Shown one piece after another: positions 6,205 through 13,834 of a stretch of 33,545 nt of DNA. The stretch spans positions 1 to 33,545 of the forward strand of contig CABUSH010000024.1 of NCBI GenBank assembly GCA_902494195.1, written 5' to 3'. Each line of letters starts with the position of its first letter. The stretch's first letter is position 1. Under the pieces are notes generated by a model. The model made no database searches. It saw only the letters and a program-made list of their open reading frames with translations, and was not told the origin of the DNA. The translations under genes were made by a program, and so were the position numbers. This stretch comes from an uncultured Collinsella sp. GTDB taxonomy: Bacteria > Actinomycetota > Coriobacteriia > Coriobacteriales > Coriobacteriaceae.

Positions 6205-6223
6205 GTGCAAGATGTAGACGAAA

Positions 6224-7369
6224 TTAGAAACAGAAGACTGGGCAGATAACGTATGCCTTAGTGTCATTTTCAATATATCTATAAAAACTTACCTCGCCGA
6301 GGCCAAAGATGCCCATGAAGCAATCGTAATCAGTCGGACAGGAGGAACGACCAAGGCGTATCGATGCCAACAAGTTCTCTTCAGTCTTAAGAATCCTATT
6401 TCCAGAGGCGGGCGACACCTTACCCCGGAATGCCTCATATTGGCTTCCCTCCTTGGGTAGCCAAGTATACATACTATAATCTGCAACCGTCCCCGACCCC
6501 GTCGGAATATAACTAACGGTTTCGGAGTAGCTGAGCAGGAACAGCTTGTCCGAGGTGGCCGTCACGGCTGCATGCCTATTCTCATCTCCGCCGCCGATGT
6601 TGTTCGTAAGTTTCCTAACCGATTTCACCTTGGACTGGAAATCAGACGGCATGAGGTTCCAAATCTCACCCGAGTTCATCTTCGCACGAAGCTCGCAGGC
6701 CTCCCAGCCCCCGCCGTTATAGCCTTGAATCGAGGCGGACGCTTCAGCGATTAGTCTGGCGGGCTTTACGGCCGGTCTATTTGGCAGCACCGGTTTTTCG
6801 GTAGGCGGCTCGGGGCCCGGTTCGGGAGCCCCCCAATCTGGGGGATTCATACGACCCTCGATGCCCATTGAGGTGGTTAAGAACGTCAGTCCCGCCTTGC
6901 CGGATTCGTCGGCCAAGTCGTCGTGGTTGATGCCGATGATGCGATATTGCATTGTCTTACCATCGGTGAGCTTGATTGACCACTTCGTGCCGGCATCCAT
7001 GGCGGCCTTTGCCTTGGCGTAGGCGGGCGACGCCTCGCCCTTCGCTGCGATGTCCTCGGCTACGGCCTCCTGCTCATCGAGCGTCCAGTCCTTCGCGTCC
7101 TTGGCGACGGCCGCCTGCACGGTCGCGGAACCGGTGCCTGTGGAACCGCCGCCCGTCGCACCGCCCTCGGTACCGCCGTTCGTCCCGCTATTGACCGCGC
7201 CGCCGACCAGGTTGAACTGATTTCGAATCGCTCCCGCCACACCGGGTCCCGCGAACACGATCACCAGGCCGATGAGAGCGATGACCAGGACGTACTCGAT
7301 GATCGATTGGCCTCGAAGGCGGGTCGTCTTAGGAGCGACCCCCCCCCCGAGGCGAAAATGCCGCTGCAT
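6224..7369 (-). CDS. Flp-type prepilin with DUF6273-like domain (pilin 2)
   Basis: The product is about 381 residues from the ATG at 7369. The leader ends in RLRG and is followed by QSIIEYVLVIALIGLVIVFA, nearly identical to pilin 1. A Gly/Thr/Ser-rich linker and the DUF6273-like domain follow (WSIKLTDGKTMQYRIIGINH, KLFLLSYSETV). Compared with pilins 1 and 3 it has a proline-rich insertion (EPGPEPPTEKPVLPNRP). Its C-terminus (CFMGIFGLGEVSFYRYIEND, ending VICPVFCF) does not match the TR, and the last 280 bp are visibly richer in A/T than the rest. The start is ambiguous: the better-spaced ATG at 7373 is out of frame because of a G10 tract (7339-7348). It is a paralogue of the DGR target, but mutagenesis by this TR is not supported. 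Confidence 0.85.
   Translation of the reverse strand: MQRHFRLGGGVAPKTTRLRGQSIIEYVLVIALIGLVIVFAGPGVAGAIRNQFNLVGGAVNSGTNGGTEGGATGGGSTGTGSATVQAAVAKDAKDWTLDEQEAVAEDIAAKGEASPAYAKAKAAMDAGTKWSIKLTDGKTMQYRIIGINHDDLADESGKAGLTFLTTSMGIEGRMNPPDWGAPEPGPEPPTEKPVLPNRPAVKPARLIAEASASIQGYNGGGWEACELRAKMNSGEIWNLMPSDFQSKVKSVRKLTNNIGGGDENRHAAVTATSDKLFLLSYSETVSYIPTGSGTVADYSMYTWLPKEGSQYEAFRGKVSPASGNRILKTEENLLASIRLGRSSCPTDYDCFMGIFGLGEVSFYRYIENDTKAYVICPVFCF
7339..7348 (-). repeat. G10 tract between overlapping start codons of pilin 2 (phase-variation candidate)
   Basis: Ten consecutive G on the coding strand lie in the leader codons. ATG at 7373 (GGGAG six bases upstream, the position used by pilin 1) needs a G number divisible by three to enter the pilin frame. 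With ten it reaches TAA within a few codons. ATG at 7369 needs ten, so the present allele can be read only from the less well spaced start. Loss or gain of one G would switch frames. Confidence 0.75.
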
Positions 7370-7445
7370 GCATACGCGGCTCCCTTCGCTCAGGGCTAAT
7401 AGATTCGACGCAATCGTAGAGGTGCCGCAGGTCTTTGCGGCGGTC

Positions 7446-7460
7446 TTGCCGCTGCGGTAA
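7446..7460. promoter_or_regulatory. Palindromic operator candidate, copy 3 (pilin 2)
   Basis: TTGCCGCTGCGGTAA has one change from the perfect palindrome. It lies 73 bp upstream of the ATG at 7373, the same spacing as at pilin 1. Confidence 0.7.
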
Positions 7461-7478
7461 GGTTGGGGATTGAGGGAA

Positions 7479-7497
7479 TGACTAAAGAAATCAGTCA
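7479..7497. promoter_or_regulatory. TGACT-N9-AGTCA inverted repeat upstream of pilin 2
   Basis: TGACTAAAGAAATCAGTCA is the counterpart of the sites at 5196 and 5304 near pilin 1. It probably belongs to the shared promoter architecture of the pilin genes. Confidence 0.45.
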
Positions 7498-7600
7498 ATG
7501 AAGATGCTATTGAAAATCACTCCGATTGACTGGAGCTGAGCGTTGTTCGACCATAAGGGTTGGACGGGTTTGAGTTGTGGAGCGCGGGTTCGTAAATCTA

Positions 7601-9487
7601 TCAGGAGTCATCATCGGCCTGTCCGATGCATCTGACGGCACTGAAGTCGCCGAGGTTCACGGCAGGTTCGAAGGCGTACTTCTTCCCGCGCCATACGTAG
7701 AAGCCGTTCTCCCGAATTGCCTTAAGTTCGGCGGGTTTTATGCAATGGCCGTCGGCTCTCACCTTGAAGGTCGTTCCGCATCCCGAAACCAGCGTCCATG
7801 ATCCGTTTTGCGACCAGTGGTTCGACGTACAGGTGAAGGATTTCTTGTTCTTGGTAAGTTTTAGAGCCTGACCGCACTTGGGACACAAACCATAGATCTC
7901 GGCGAAGGCCTTTTCCTGCTTCTCGAATGCGTTATCCAGAACCGCAGCCGCCTCGCGCTTCGTTAGGTGCTCGACATCGATCGCCTCGGTATCATCGCCG
8001 AGCATGCGCCTGATTTGGCTGATTTGGGCGCTGGAGGCGGGCTTGTTGCCCCATTTTTTGACAGATTCAGTGTCCCATAGTGATCTGTCTTGGGAGGGTA
8101 CGGGATAGTGGTCTAACCAGCGTCGAACTGCGGCCTCGGCTTCAGCCTCATCGTCATATTCACGGATGGTCTTGTTGTTGCCGTTGAAATCGACCGCGAC
8201 GCGGTAGAGGATATCGGGGGCGTGCATGCGAACCGACCAGCCCTTGCCTCGGATGACCTTCGAGCCGTCTGCGCGGCGAATCCAAGCGATATTCTGGCTC
8301 GATGATGTGAGGTCGACCTTGCGGACGGAAAGAACCCAGCCCTCGGGAGTGTCCTCGGATGCCTCGATACGGTCGCGTAGACCCGACAGAGGGCCACGGA
8401 CGGCCTTTTTCTCGTTCTCATCGAGGTCACTCGGGTCGATGCCGATCAGGCTCGGAGCCGTGCAGATATCGTTCTTGTCGGAATCGCCCACACAGTCTAT
8501 CAGCAGCAGGTTCTGTTTCTTGTACCCCGTTTCGGGGTTCTCGTAGAGACGCAGGCCGCGCCCGACCATCTGCGTATAGAGGGTTGAGTTTCGCGTCGGC
8601 CGGGCTAGTAGAATCGTCTCGATAAGAGGCATGTCAGTGCCTTCGGTGAATACACCGAAATTGATGATGACGGGAATCTTTCGAGCGGTGAAGTCCTCGA
8701 TAATCTGGCGGCGCTCGTCCATTGGGGTCTTGCCATCGACGACCACCGCGCCCTCGATGAGTTCGGCCAACGCGTAGGCATGTTTGACCGACGAGGCGAA
8801 GATGAGAGTCTGGCCACGATGGAGTCGGCGGTATGCCTCGGCGACCTGCGCGTTCGATTTCGGACGGTTCACGGCATCGTTCAGGGCGCTCAGCTGGAAG
8901 TCTCCCGCAACGCGCTTCACGCCGGCGGTGGACCATTCGACTTCGACCTGCATACAGTCGATATCGCAGAGGTACCCGCGGCGGATACCCCAGAGGAGAT
9001 CGCGCTGGAAGACAATATCCTCGAAGATATCGTCCAATCCCCTACCGTCGCCTCGATTCGGCGTCGCCGTGAAACCGATGTGGAGACGGGGTTGCAGGTA
9101 ATCGATTATCTTGCGGTAGGTTGGCGCTGAGGCATGATGTGCCTCGTCAGTCACGATGAGGTCAAAATCGCCCGGCTTGAAGTTCCGCTCGAGGCGGGTG
9201 CCGCGCGATAGGGTCTGCACCGAACCGGAGACGACTGGTTCGCCATCCGAATGCCTTCCGGCTTTCTCAATTCCCACGGGGCAATCGAAATACTTGACTG
9301 GCTGCGCCACCAGCTCGTCCCTATGGGACAGAATCAGCATTCGACCGTGCCTGTGGATGTTCGCGAACGTGACAGTCTTGCCCAAGCCGGTTGCCATCTG
9401 CACCAAATGGGCGCCGCCGTCTAGGTTGTCGATTATGTCGATACATTCCGCTTGGTAGTCCCTTAATTTCAAACCGCTCGCGGACAT
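7601..9487 (-). CDS. DEAH-box superfamily 2 helicase with C-terminal zinc ribbon
   Basis: The 628-residue protein shows Q-motif-like LRDYQAECI, Walker A ATGLGKTVTF, motif Ia LILSHRDEL, motif II VTDEAHHA, motif III GFTATPNRGD and motif VI QMVGRGLRLY in normal order. It is an ATP-dependent nucleic acid translocase or helicase of the type I/III restriction and Rad25-like group. The C-terminal 120 residues include CPKCGQALKL and a second Cys pair, a probable zinc ribbon. No nuclease or methylase domain is present and no partner gene adjoins, so a complete restriction system is not shown. The start has ATAGGAG five bases upstream. It may act in element transfer, DNA repair or defence. Confidence 0.9.
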   Translation of the reverse strand: MSASGLKLRDYQAECIDIIDNLDGGAHLVQMATGLGKTVTFANIHRHGRMLILSHRDELVAQPVKYFDCPVGIEKAGRHSDGEPVVSGSVQTLSRGTRLERNFKPGDFDLIVTDEAHHASAPTYRKIIDYLQPRLHIGFTATPNRGDGRGLDDIFEDIVFQRDLLWGIRRGYLCDIDCMQVEVEWSTAGVKRVAGDFQLSALNDAVNRPKSNAQVAEAYRRLHRGQTLIFASSVKHAYALAELIEGAVVVDGKTPMDERRQIIEDFTARKIPVIINFGVFTEGTDMPLIETILLARPTRNSTLYTQMVGRGLRLYENPETGYKKQNLLLIDCVGDSDKNDICTAPSLIGIDPSDLDENEKKAVRGPLSGLRDRIEASEDTPEGWVLSVRKVDLTSSSQNIAWIRRADGSKVIRGKGWSVRMHAPDILYRVAVDFNGNNKTIREYDDEAEAEAAVRRWLDHYPVPSQDRSLWDTESVKKWGNKPASSAQISQIRRMLGDDTEAIDVEHLTKREAAAVLDNAFEKQEKAFAEIYGLCPKCGQALKLTKNKKSFTCTSNHWSQNGSWTLVSGCGTTFKVRADGHCIKPAELKAIRENGFYVWRGKKYAFEPAVNLGDFSAVRCIGQADDDS

Positions 9488-9611
9488 GTGGCTCCTATCT
9501 CATGGAGGCCTGTGCCGCGGATCCGTGGTATGGGTAATTTGCGTTTATGGATTCGCGGCATATGGCCATGAAGTCCGGCCCCTTGTCCAGGCGACGATCG
9601 GTCGCATTGAA

Positions 9612-9731
9612 TTACGGAACCCTACGAGACCCTTTCCCTCTCAGGGTAATCGCTGGCAGGAGACGTAGTCTGCTAAAACCGCCTATATCGACCTCACCTG
9701 GGTACTCGGTATCCGAAATGGGTCCCGTCAT
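9612..9731 (-). CDS. Possible 39-residue small protein upstream of the helicase
   Basis: A short frame beginning MTGPISDTEYPGEVDIGGFS has GAAAGG eight bases upstream of its ATG and lies 124 bp before the helicase start codon on the same strand. The product is soluble, with an Arg-rich C-terminus. There is no recognised family. It could be a leader peptide or a chance frame. Confidence 0.25.
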   Translation of the reverse strand: MTGPISDTEYPGEVDIGGFSRLRLLPAITLRGKGSRRVP

Positions 9732-10377
9732 CCTTTGCGCCTTTCGCCAAGTTTTGAGCACTTGCGGACTCTTTCAGGCCCTTAGTGGCCACGTCCTCCG
9801 CGCTCGGCGCTTTCCGATGCTGATCAGGCGTCGGGTCGCGCGGCAGGCAACCGGATAGGTCAAGAATAGCCAGTCGGGCAATATTCAGTTGTCGAGGTAG
9901 GTGTCGAGGCGGCGGGCAGATAGCGCGGGGTCGCGTTCGGGGATGTGTTCGAGTGAATGACTGGGGTCTAATCAGGCTGATAGACGCGCGGGCAGGCGAT
10001 TTTCAAGCAGGTAGATTTTACGGGGAGTTTGAACGTGATGTGGAGACGGTTCGGTATCGGGAGTCTGAAGAGGACGGTAGCGATGAGCTGGGGAAATGAT
10101 TGGTTGGGGTTGTCATGACCGAGTTGATTTGGGCGACGGATAAACCATTGCTGCGGTGAGGATTATATGGCGGCTCGGCACAGGTAGAGGGCTAGCGGGT
10201 AGGTAGAAGGGCAGGAAGGAGCGGAAGGGATAAATAGGACGATGTGGGTTCACGATATGAGTGATGAAAACAACTTGCTTTACTGAGGGGCGCCTTTTTG
10301 GGGCGCCCCACATGTTTGACTGAGTGGATGGGGAGACGTCGAAATCGAGATTAGATTGAAATCTCTCCTAAACGATA
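9732..10377. other. Long intergenic region without supported genes
   Basis: About 650 bp with no frame that looks coding on either strand. The plus strand is G-rich and low in C between about 9880 and 10,240. GGGGCGCC (10287-10294) and GGCGCCCC (10302-10309) form an 8-bp hairpin with a 7-base loop, possibly a transcription end. The region directly precedes the promoter of the non-coding RNA. Confidence 0.4.
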
Positions 10378-10406
10378 TTGATCACCTAGACTTACCAGGG
10401 TATAAT
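10378..10406 (+). promoter_or_regulatory. Consensus sigma-70-type promoter
   Basis: TTGATC (-35) and TATAAT (-10, exact consensus) are separated by 17 bp. This is the best promoter in the window. Transcription should start near 10,413, and no ribosome binding site or credible reading frame follows. Confidence 0.85.
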
Positions 10407-10412
10407 GAAGGT

Positions 10413-10606
10413 GTTCCGAAAGGAACCTAGGCTCGGCTGGTAAACCTGACGTTCGGCGCGGTGTACGTGGACGCGCCTGGAGAGCTTGACCTCGAGTACG
10501 TTCAAGCCTAGGGGCCTAAGCCCCCGCGCCTAGACTTCGGTTTAGGAGAGCAGACTGGCAGGCAGCAACCGAGAATCAATAAGGGCGCGAAAGCGCCCTT
10601 ATTTGT
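10413..10606 (+). ncRNA. Structured non-coding RNA of about 190 nt, unidentified
   Basis: A strong promoter and a strong intrinsic terminator bracket this segment, and it has no credible coding frame. Helices seen by eye: GUUCC-GAAA-GGAAC (10413-10426), GGCGCG/CGCGCC (10455-10477), GCUUGA/UCAAGC (10484-10507), GGGGC-CUAA-GCCCC (10511-10524) and CCUAGAC-UUCG-GUUUAGG (10529-10546). A long-range closing pair CUCGG (10432-10436) with CCGAG (10569-10573) joins them. The result is a multi-branched fold. It is not an SRP RNA, tmRNA, RNase P RNA or tRNA by its motifs. Structured RNAs of the raiA or 6S type remain possible, but I cannot confirm either. It lies 84 bp before the PBECR4-like gene and ends before that gene's operator. 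Confidence 0.8.
10579..10602 (+). terminator. Intrinsic terminator of the non-coding RNA
   Basis: ATAAGGGCGC and GCGCCCTTAT form a 10-bp stem capped by a GAAA tetraloop, followed by TTGTTT. This is a clear Rho-independent terminator on the plus strand. Confidence 0.9.
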
Positions 10607-10620
10607 TTAGAGAGTAGATA

Positions 10621-10635
10621 TTGCCACTGCGGCAC
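10621..10635. promoter_or_regulatory. Palindromic operator candidate, copy 4 (PBECR4-like gene)
   Basis: TTGCCACTGCGGCAC differs from the perfect palindrome at two positions. It lies 53 bp upstream of the start codon of the only plus-strand gene of this set, between the RNA terminator and the gene. Confidence 0.55.
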
Positions 10636-10688
10636 CGATAACGACAGTTTCAGCGATTGAGGTAGTTTTCCCAAAAAGGAGGCACCTC

Positions 10689-11507
10689 ATGAGAAGCAAC
10701 AGCTATGGGCGTCTAGCCGGCAAGGAAGAAGCTGAAGCAATAATTTCACTAGCCCAGCAGTTCGATAAGAATTTGAATGGCAAATCTTTTCTTATTTGCT
10801 TCGGTACAAAGACACTTCGTTTTCTCGAAGTGTCATTTTCTGCTGGCAACTTCAGTCATCTCGCGGGCATCGACAAACACAATTGCCGAATCAAACCTCA
10901 TGAGGTGTATGCCCGAGCGATTGCAGGCAATCTTAAACCCCAAGACCTCGGCTATAGCATCGCGCCTAAGTTTAAGATGAAAACAATCGCAGCCAAATTC
11001 CTAAATGAATTCGGTTCCACCGCAACACATGTGAGTGCAGTCAACAAGCGTCGCTCAAAAGTTAACGCTGAGATTTGGATATCCGGATCAAAAGCAGGCT
11101 TCGCAATTGGCGCGATTCACATCGGTTCAAAGAAATCGGGGCCGGTAACCTTCGCCCCGACAAGCCTTCAACTCCTGAGCGATATCGAACTCCAAGAAAA
11201 GTCGGTTGGCACGGTTGAGCCTATCGCTATCATCCTCTCGCGCAGGAATGACGAAATGTCCTATTCGGTCATTGAATTTTTAGACGAAAATCTCACCGAA
11301 ATCCACTCTTCTTCCCTTGCCTCGATACTGTTGAGCTGCGGAAATGAAGTAGCGCTAAGGAATAAATATCCTGAATTATGCGATCGGCTTTTCGACAAGG
11401 ATTTCGAATCGCTCGACGACATTTCGGAGTCCGTCACGGAGTATGCCGAGGAGTGCAATCAAATCAACGCCCGCCGCTCAGAAATCGAAGCGAGCCTCTC
11501 GAAATAA
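10689..11507 (+). CDS. Probable PBECR4-type (barnase/EndoU/ColE5/RelE-like) domain protein
   Basis: The 272-residue protein begins with a helical segment, then FLICFGTKTLRFLEVSFSAG and NFSHLAGIDKHNCRIKPHEV. The LEVxFxxxNFxHLxGI arrangement is typical of PBECR4-type domains, predicted RNase-like toxin relatives common in phages and conjugative elements. A beta-rich middle part (AEIWISGSKAGFAIGAIHIG, VEPIAIILSRR) and an acidic helical C-terminus follow. No signal peptide is seen. AAGGAGG seven bases upstream fixes the start. The gene is clearly lower in G+C than its neighbours, which suggests separate acquisition. The family call is from motif memory. Nuclease activity is unproven, and no immunity gene is identified. 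Confidence 0.55.
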   Translation: MRSNSYGRLAGKEEAEAIISLAQQFDKNLNGKSFLICFGTKTLRFLEVSFSAGNFSHLAGIDKHNCRIKPHEVYARAIAGNLKPQDLGYSIAPKFKMKTIAAKFLNEFGSTATHVSAVNKRRSKVNAEIWISGSKAGFAIGAIHIGSKKSGPVTFAPTSLQLLSDIELQEKSVGTVEPIAIILSRRNDEMSYSVIEFLDENLTEIHSSSLASILLSCGNEVALRNKYPELCDRLFDKDFESLDDISESVTEYAEECNQINARRSEIEASLSK

Positions 11508-11546
11508 ATACTCTCGTGTCATCGGTTTGGCGCTTGAGTGAGGCGG

Positions 11547-12728
11547 CTATTTGAATCTGCTCAGGAAACGGCTCAAGGGATTGCGCTGCCACCATCGTTT
11601 CTTGTCGGCTTTCCCTTTCGATTTACCAAAGATAGAGCCATCGGATCCATCGGCTGCAGTCTCACCTGACTGAATAGCTCGATCTTCCTGTCCGTCAGCC
11701 ATATCGGACGATTCCGCATCCGTTTCAATCGTTCCGAAGTAATCGAGCTCCGATCCTTCGGTTTCGGAATCCGCCTCCCTATCGATTTCGTCAACGATGT
11801 CGCACAGCTTGGTCAGATCTTCCCAAGTCAGGCGAGGCTGATTGCCCCAATCCTGCTTCACGATACCTTTTGCAACGGCAATATGGGCATGCCTGCCGAT
11901 ATATGGAAACCGAGCCATTTCATTTTTAGAAAAACCGGATTGGTCTACATGGGGATGGTAATTATCAAGCGCCGATACGGCTCTTGCAGTCCAAAGCCAC
12001 TCGCGGCGCATGTCGCGTTGGCATCTCGGGGACAGGTCGCCGAATACGGTCCTTTGGAGCAATGATTCGCAATCCTCCGAGGTCAAATCGATACCGCCGA
12101 AATTTATCTCGATAACGTCCAGGCCGATCTCGCTGAACTTCACCGCGTCTTCCAGCGACTTCGGGTGCTCCACGCGGATTTCAACCGCAACCCTGCTGAG
12201 ATCACCACGGCTATCTTTCAGTGTCAGGACGGCATCAGGGCGCAGGCCGTTTTCCTGAGTTGTCTCAAGCTCAACGGCCTCGATGGTACATTTTCTCGCC
12301 GAGTACGGCACCCAAATCTCCGGATAGACGCAGCGGTCGTCCTGTTCGAAAGTCTGCCGCCAATCGTGAATCCATCGCCCGGAATCGCTTATCCTCGATG
12401 CGTGCGGCGCGGCGTCCGCCAAGGAGACCATCGGGAGGCGAAACTCCTTGCCGACCGAATCGGCCAGAAGAGACTTGACTACCCTATGCAGCTGCGACTC
12501 GAACCTGCAGCCGCACGAGGCCAGCGATGAATGCCTGAAGCACTTGTAATACGGGTGAGGCGAATTTTTCGCAGTTCGCACGGCCTGCAGTTTGCCGCCG
12601 CAGGATGGGCAGACGAGCCCGCAGCGCTCACCGAACCTGTCGAGCGGTACCGAGCTCAACCATACAAACCTATCCCTCTGAGGGTCATATCCGAACGGCA
12701 CGCCCCGTCCCGCGCATTTTGAAGCCAT
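11547..12728 (-). CDS. CoiA-like competence/nuclease-family protein
   Basis: The product is about 393 residues from the ATG at 12728. Near the N-terminus CPSCGGKLQAVR precedes YYKCFRH and then FESQLHRVVKSLLAD, the zinc-finger-plus-helix order of CoiA-like proteins. A following beta-rich part contains the VELE and RPDAVLTL segments and VAVEIRVEHPKSLEDAVKFS ending in DVIEINFG. Together these look like a PD-(D/E)xK-type nuclease core. The last 80 residues are acidic, then strongly basic (KSKGKADKKRWWQRNPLSRF). The start is uncertain: 12728 has GGGG four bases upstream and 12743 is in frame without one. CoiA acts on incoming DNA in competence, while island-borne relatives have unknown roles. It converges on the PBECR4-like gene with 39 bp between stops. 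Confidence 0.65.
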   Translation of the reverse strand: MASKCAGRGVPFGYDPQRDRFVWLSSVPLDRFGERCGLVCPSCGGKLQAVRTAKNSPHPYYKCFRHSSLASCGCRFESQLHRVVKSLLADSVGKEFRLPMVSLADAAPHASRISDSGRWIHDWRQTFEQDDRCVYPEIWVPYSARKCTIEAVELETTQENGLRPDAVLTLKDSRGDLSRVAVEIRVEHPKSLEDAVKFSEIGLDVIEINFGGIDLTSEDCESLLQRTVFGDLSPRCQRDMRREWLWTARAVSALDNYHPHVDQSGFSKNEMARFPYIGRHAHIAVAKGIVKQDWGNQPRLTWEDLTKLCDIVDEIDREADSETEGSELDYFGTIETDAESSDMADGQEDRAIQSGETAADGSDGSIFGKSKGKADKKRWWQRNPLSRFLSRFK

Positions 12729-12791
12729 AGAACCCCATTTCATGTCGTTTTTCAACACAACGTAAATGAGGCGTATTGTTCGGGCTGGCAG

Positions 12792-12806
12792 GTGCCGCTG
12801 CGGCAA
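12792..12806. promoter_or_regulatory. Palindromic operator candidate, copy 5 (CoiA-like gene)
   Basis: GTGCCGCTGCGGCAA has one mismatch at its outer edge. It lies 64 bp upstream of the chosen CoiA-like start. Confidence 0.7.
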
Positions 12807-12826
12807 TCGTGTTGGCTCACTAAGAG

Positions 12827-12856
12827 AAAAGCCCGCGCAGGATAGCACGGGCTTTT
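12827..12856 (-). terminator. Intrinsic terminator downstream of pilin 3
   Basis: AAAAGCCCGCGC and TAGCACGGGCTTTT pair over most of their length with one mismatch. On the minus strand the stem ends in a run of T. It is the third hairpin located shortly after a pilin-family stop codon, here 30 bp. Confidence 0.75.
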
Positions 12857-12886
12857 ATTCAGATGTCGGCTTATAGGACAAAATGG

Positions 12887-13831
12887 CTAGAAGCACCAGG
12901 CGAGGCAGACGTACTGCGAGTTCGTCGCGAGGGAGGCGCAGGCGACGCCGTCGCCTCTGCGGACACATACGAAGTACCCAGGGCCGTACGGACACGGCGA
13001 ACGCAGCCACCAATTGCGGCCATAATCGATGGCGGAATTGTCCGAATTGTTCTCCGTCACCTTGTCCTTGAACGCCTCGTACTGGGTTCCCTCGGAGTAG
13101 AGCCAGGGGAAGCCGGAAATCCAGTCGCTGTTGGGGAAGATTTCGGAGTAGCTGAGCAGGAACAGCCTGTCCGATGTCGCACTGACCGTCGCGTTCTTGT
13201 CGGTACCACTCACGTTATTCGTGAGCTTCCTGACCGGTTTCACCTTGGACTGGAAGTCGGACGGCATCAGGTTCCAGATCTTACCGGAGTTCATCTTCTG
13301 GCGGAGCTCCGACTTCTCCCAGCCGCCGTCGCTGGTGTCCGTGGCGTTCATGCGCGCACGACCGCGCGGCGGGGTGTTGAGGAATGTTAGACCAGCCTTG
13401 CCGCTACCGTCGGCGAGGTCGTCATGGTCGATGCCGATGATGCGGTATTCGAGCGTCTTTCCATCGGTGAGCTTCACCGACCATTTCGTCCCCGCGTCCA
13501 TGGCGGCCTTCGCCTTGGCGTAGGCGACCGATGAAGTCCCGTTCTTGGCGATGTCGGTGGCAGCGGCCTCCTGCTCATCGAGTGTCCAGTCCTTCGCGTC
13601 CTTAGAGGTAATGTTCTTCATGGCCTCCTGATAGGCCTTCTCCTCCGCGCTCAAGAAGCCGTCGCCGTCGGTGCCGGAGTTCACTGTGTTCGTCACCTGG
13701 TTGAATTGGTTGCGGATGGCGCCCGCCACACTGGGTCCGGCGAACACGATCAACAGACCGATGATCGCAATGATCAGTACGTACTCGATGATTGACTGCC
13801 CTCGGAGAAGAGTACCTCTAGGAGATACCCC
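12887..13831 (-). pseudogene. Flp-type prepilin with DUF6273-like domain (pilin 3), 5' end split off by IS110
   Basis: This part encodes GVSPRGTLLRG|QSIIEY, the Flp-type helix, a linker nearly identical to pilin 1 (VTNTVNSGTDG, AEEKAYQEAM) and a full DUF6273-like domain (FLLSYSEIF, EGTQYEAFKD, NWWLRSPCPYGPGYF) ending LAWCF. The original leader (ATG at 15400, encoding MHAAAIDLRG) lies on the far side of an inserted IS110 element. Rejoining the two sides at the C run restores the pilin frame. A frame from an ATG inside the element at 13885 runs straight into pilin 3, so an IS-derived start could still yield a prepilin with an altered leader. The C-terminal codons do not match the TR, but many are NNC, as in a VR from another template. 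Confidence 0.85.
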
Positions 13832-13834
13832 ATT

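Noticed and set aside
6224..6352. 3' end of pilin 2 as a second VR of the local TR
   Set aside because: Nucleotide alignment with 3409-3536 fails, including at non-adenine positions, so this TR cannot be its template.
7601..9487. Helicase as part of a restriction-modification or known defence operon
   Set aside because: No methylase, specificity, nuclease or other defence partner adjoins it. The evidence supports only a stand-alone helicase.
9486..9858. Plus-strand frames of 60 and 103 codons upstream of the helicase
   Set aside because: There is no ribosome binding site, the products are Arg/Ser/Pro-rich, and they cover the helicase promoter region.
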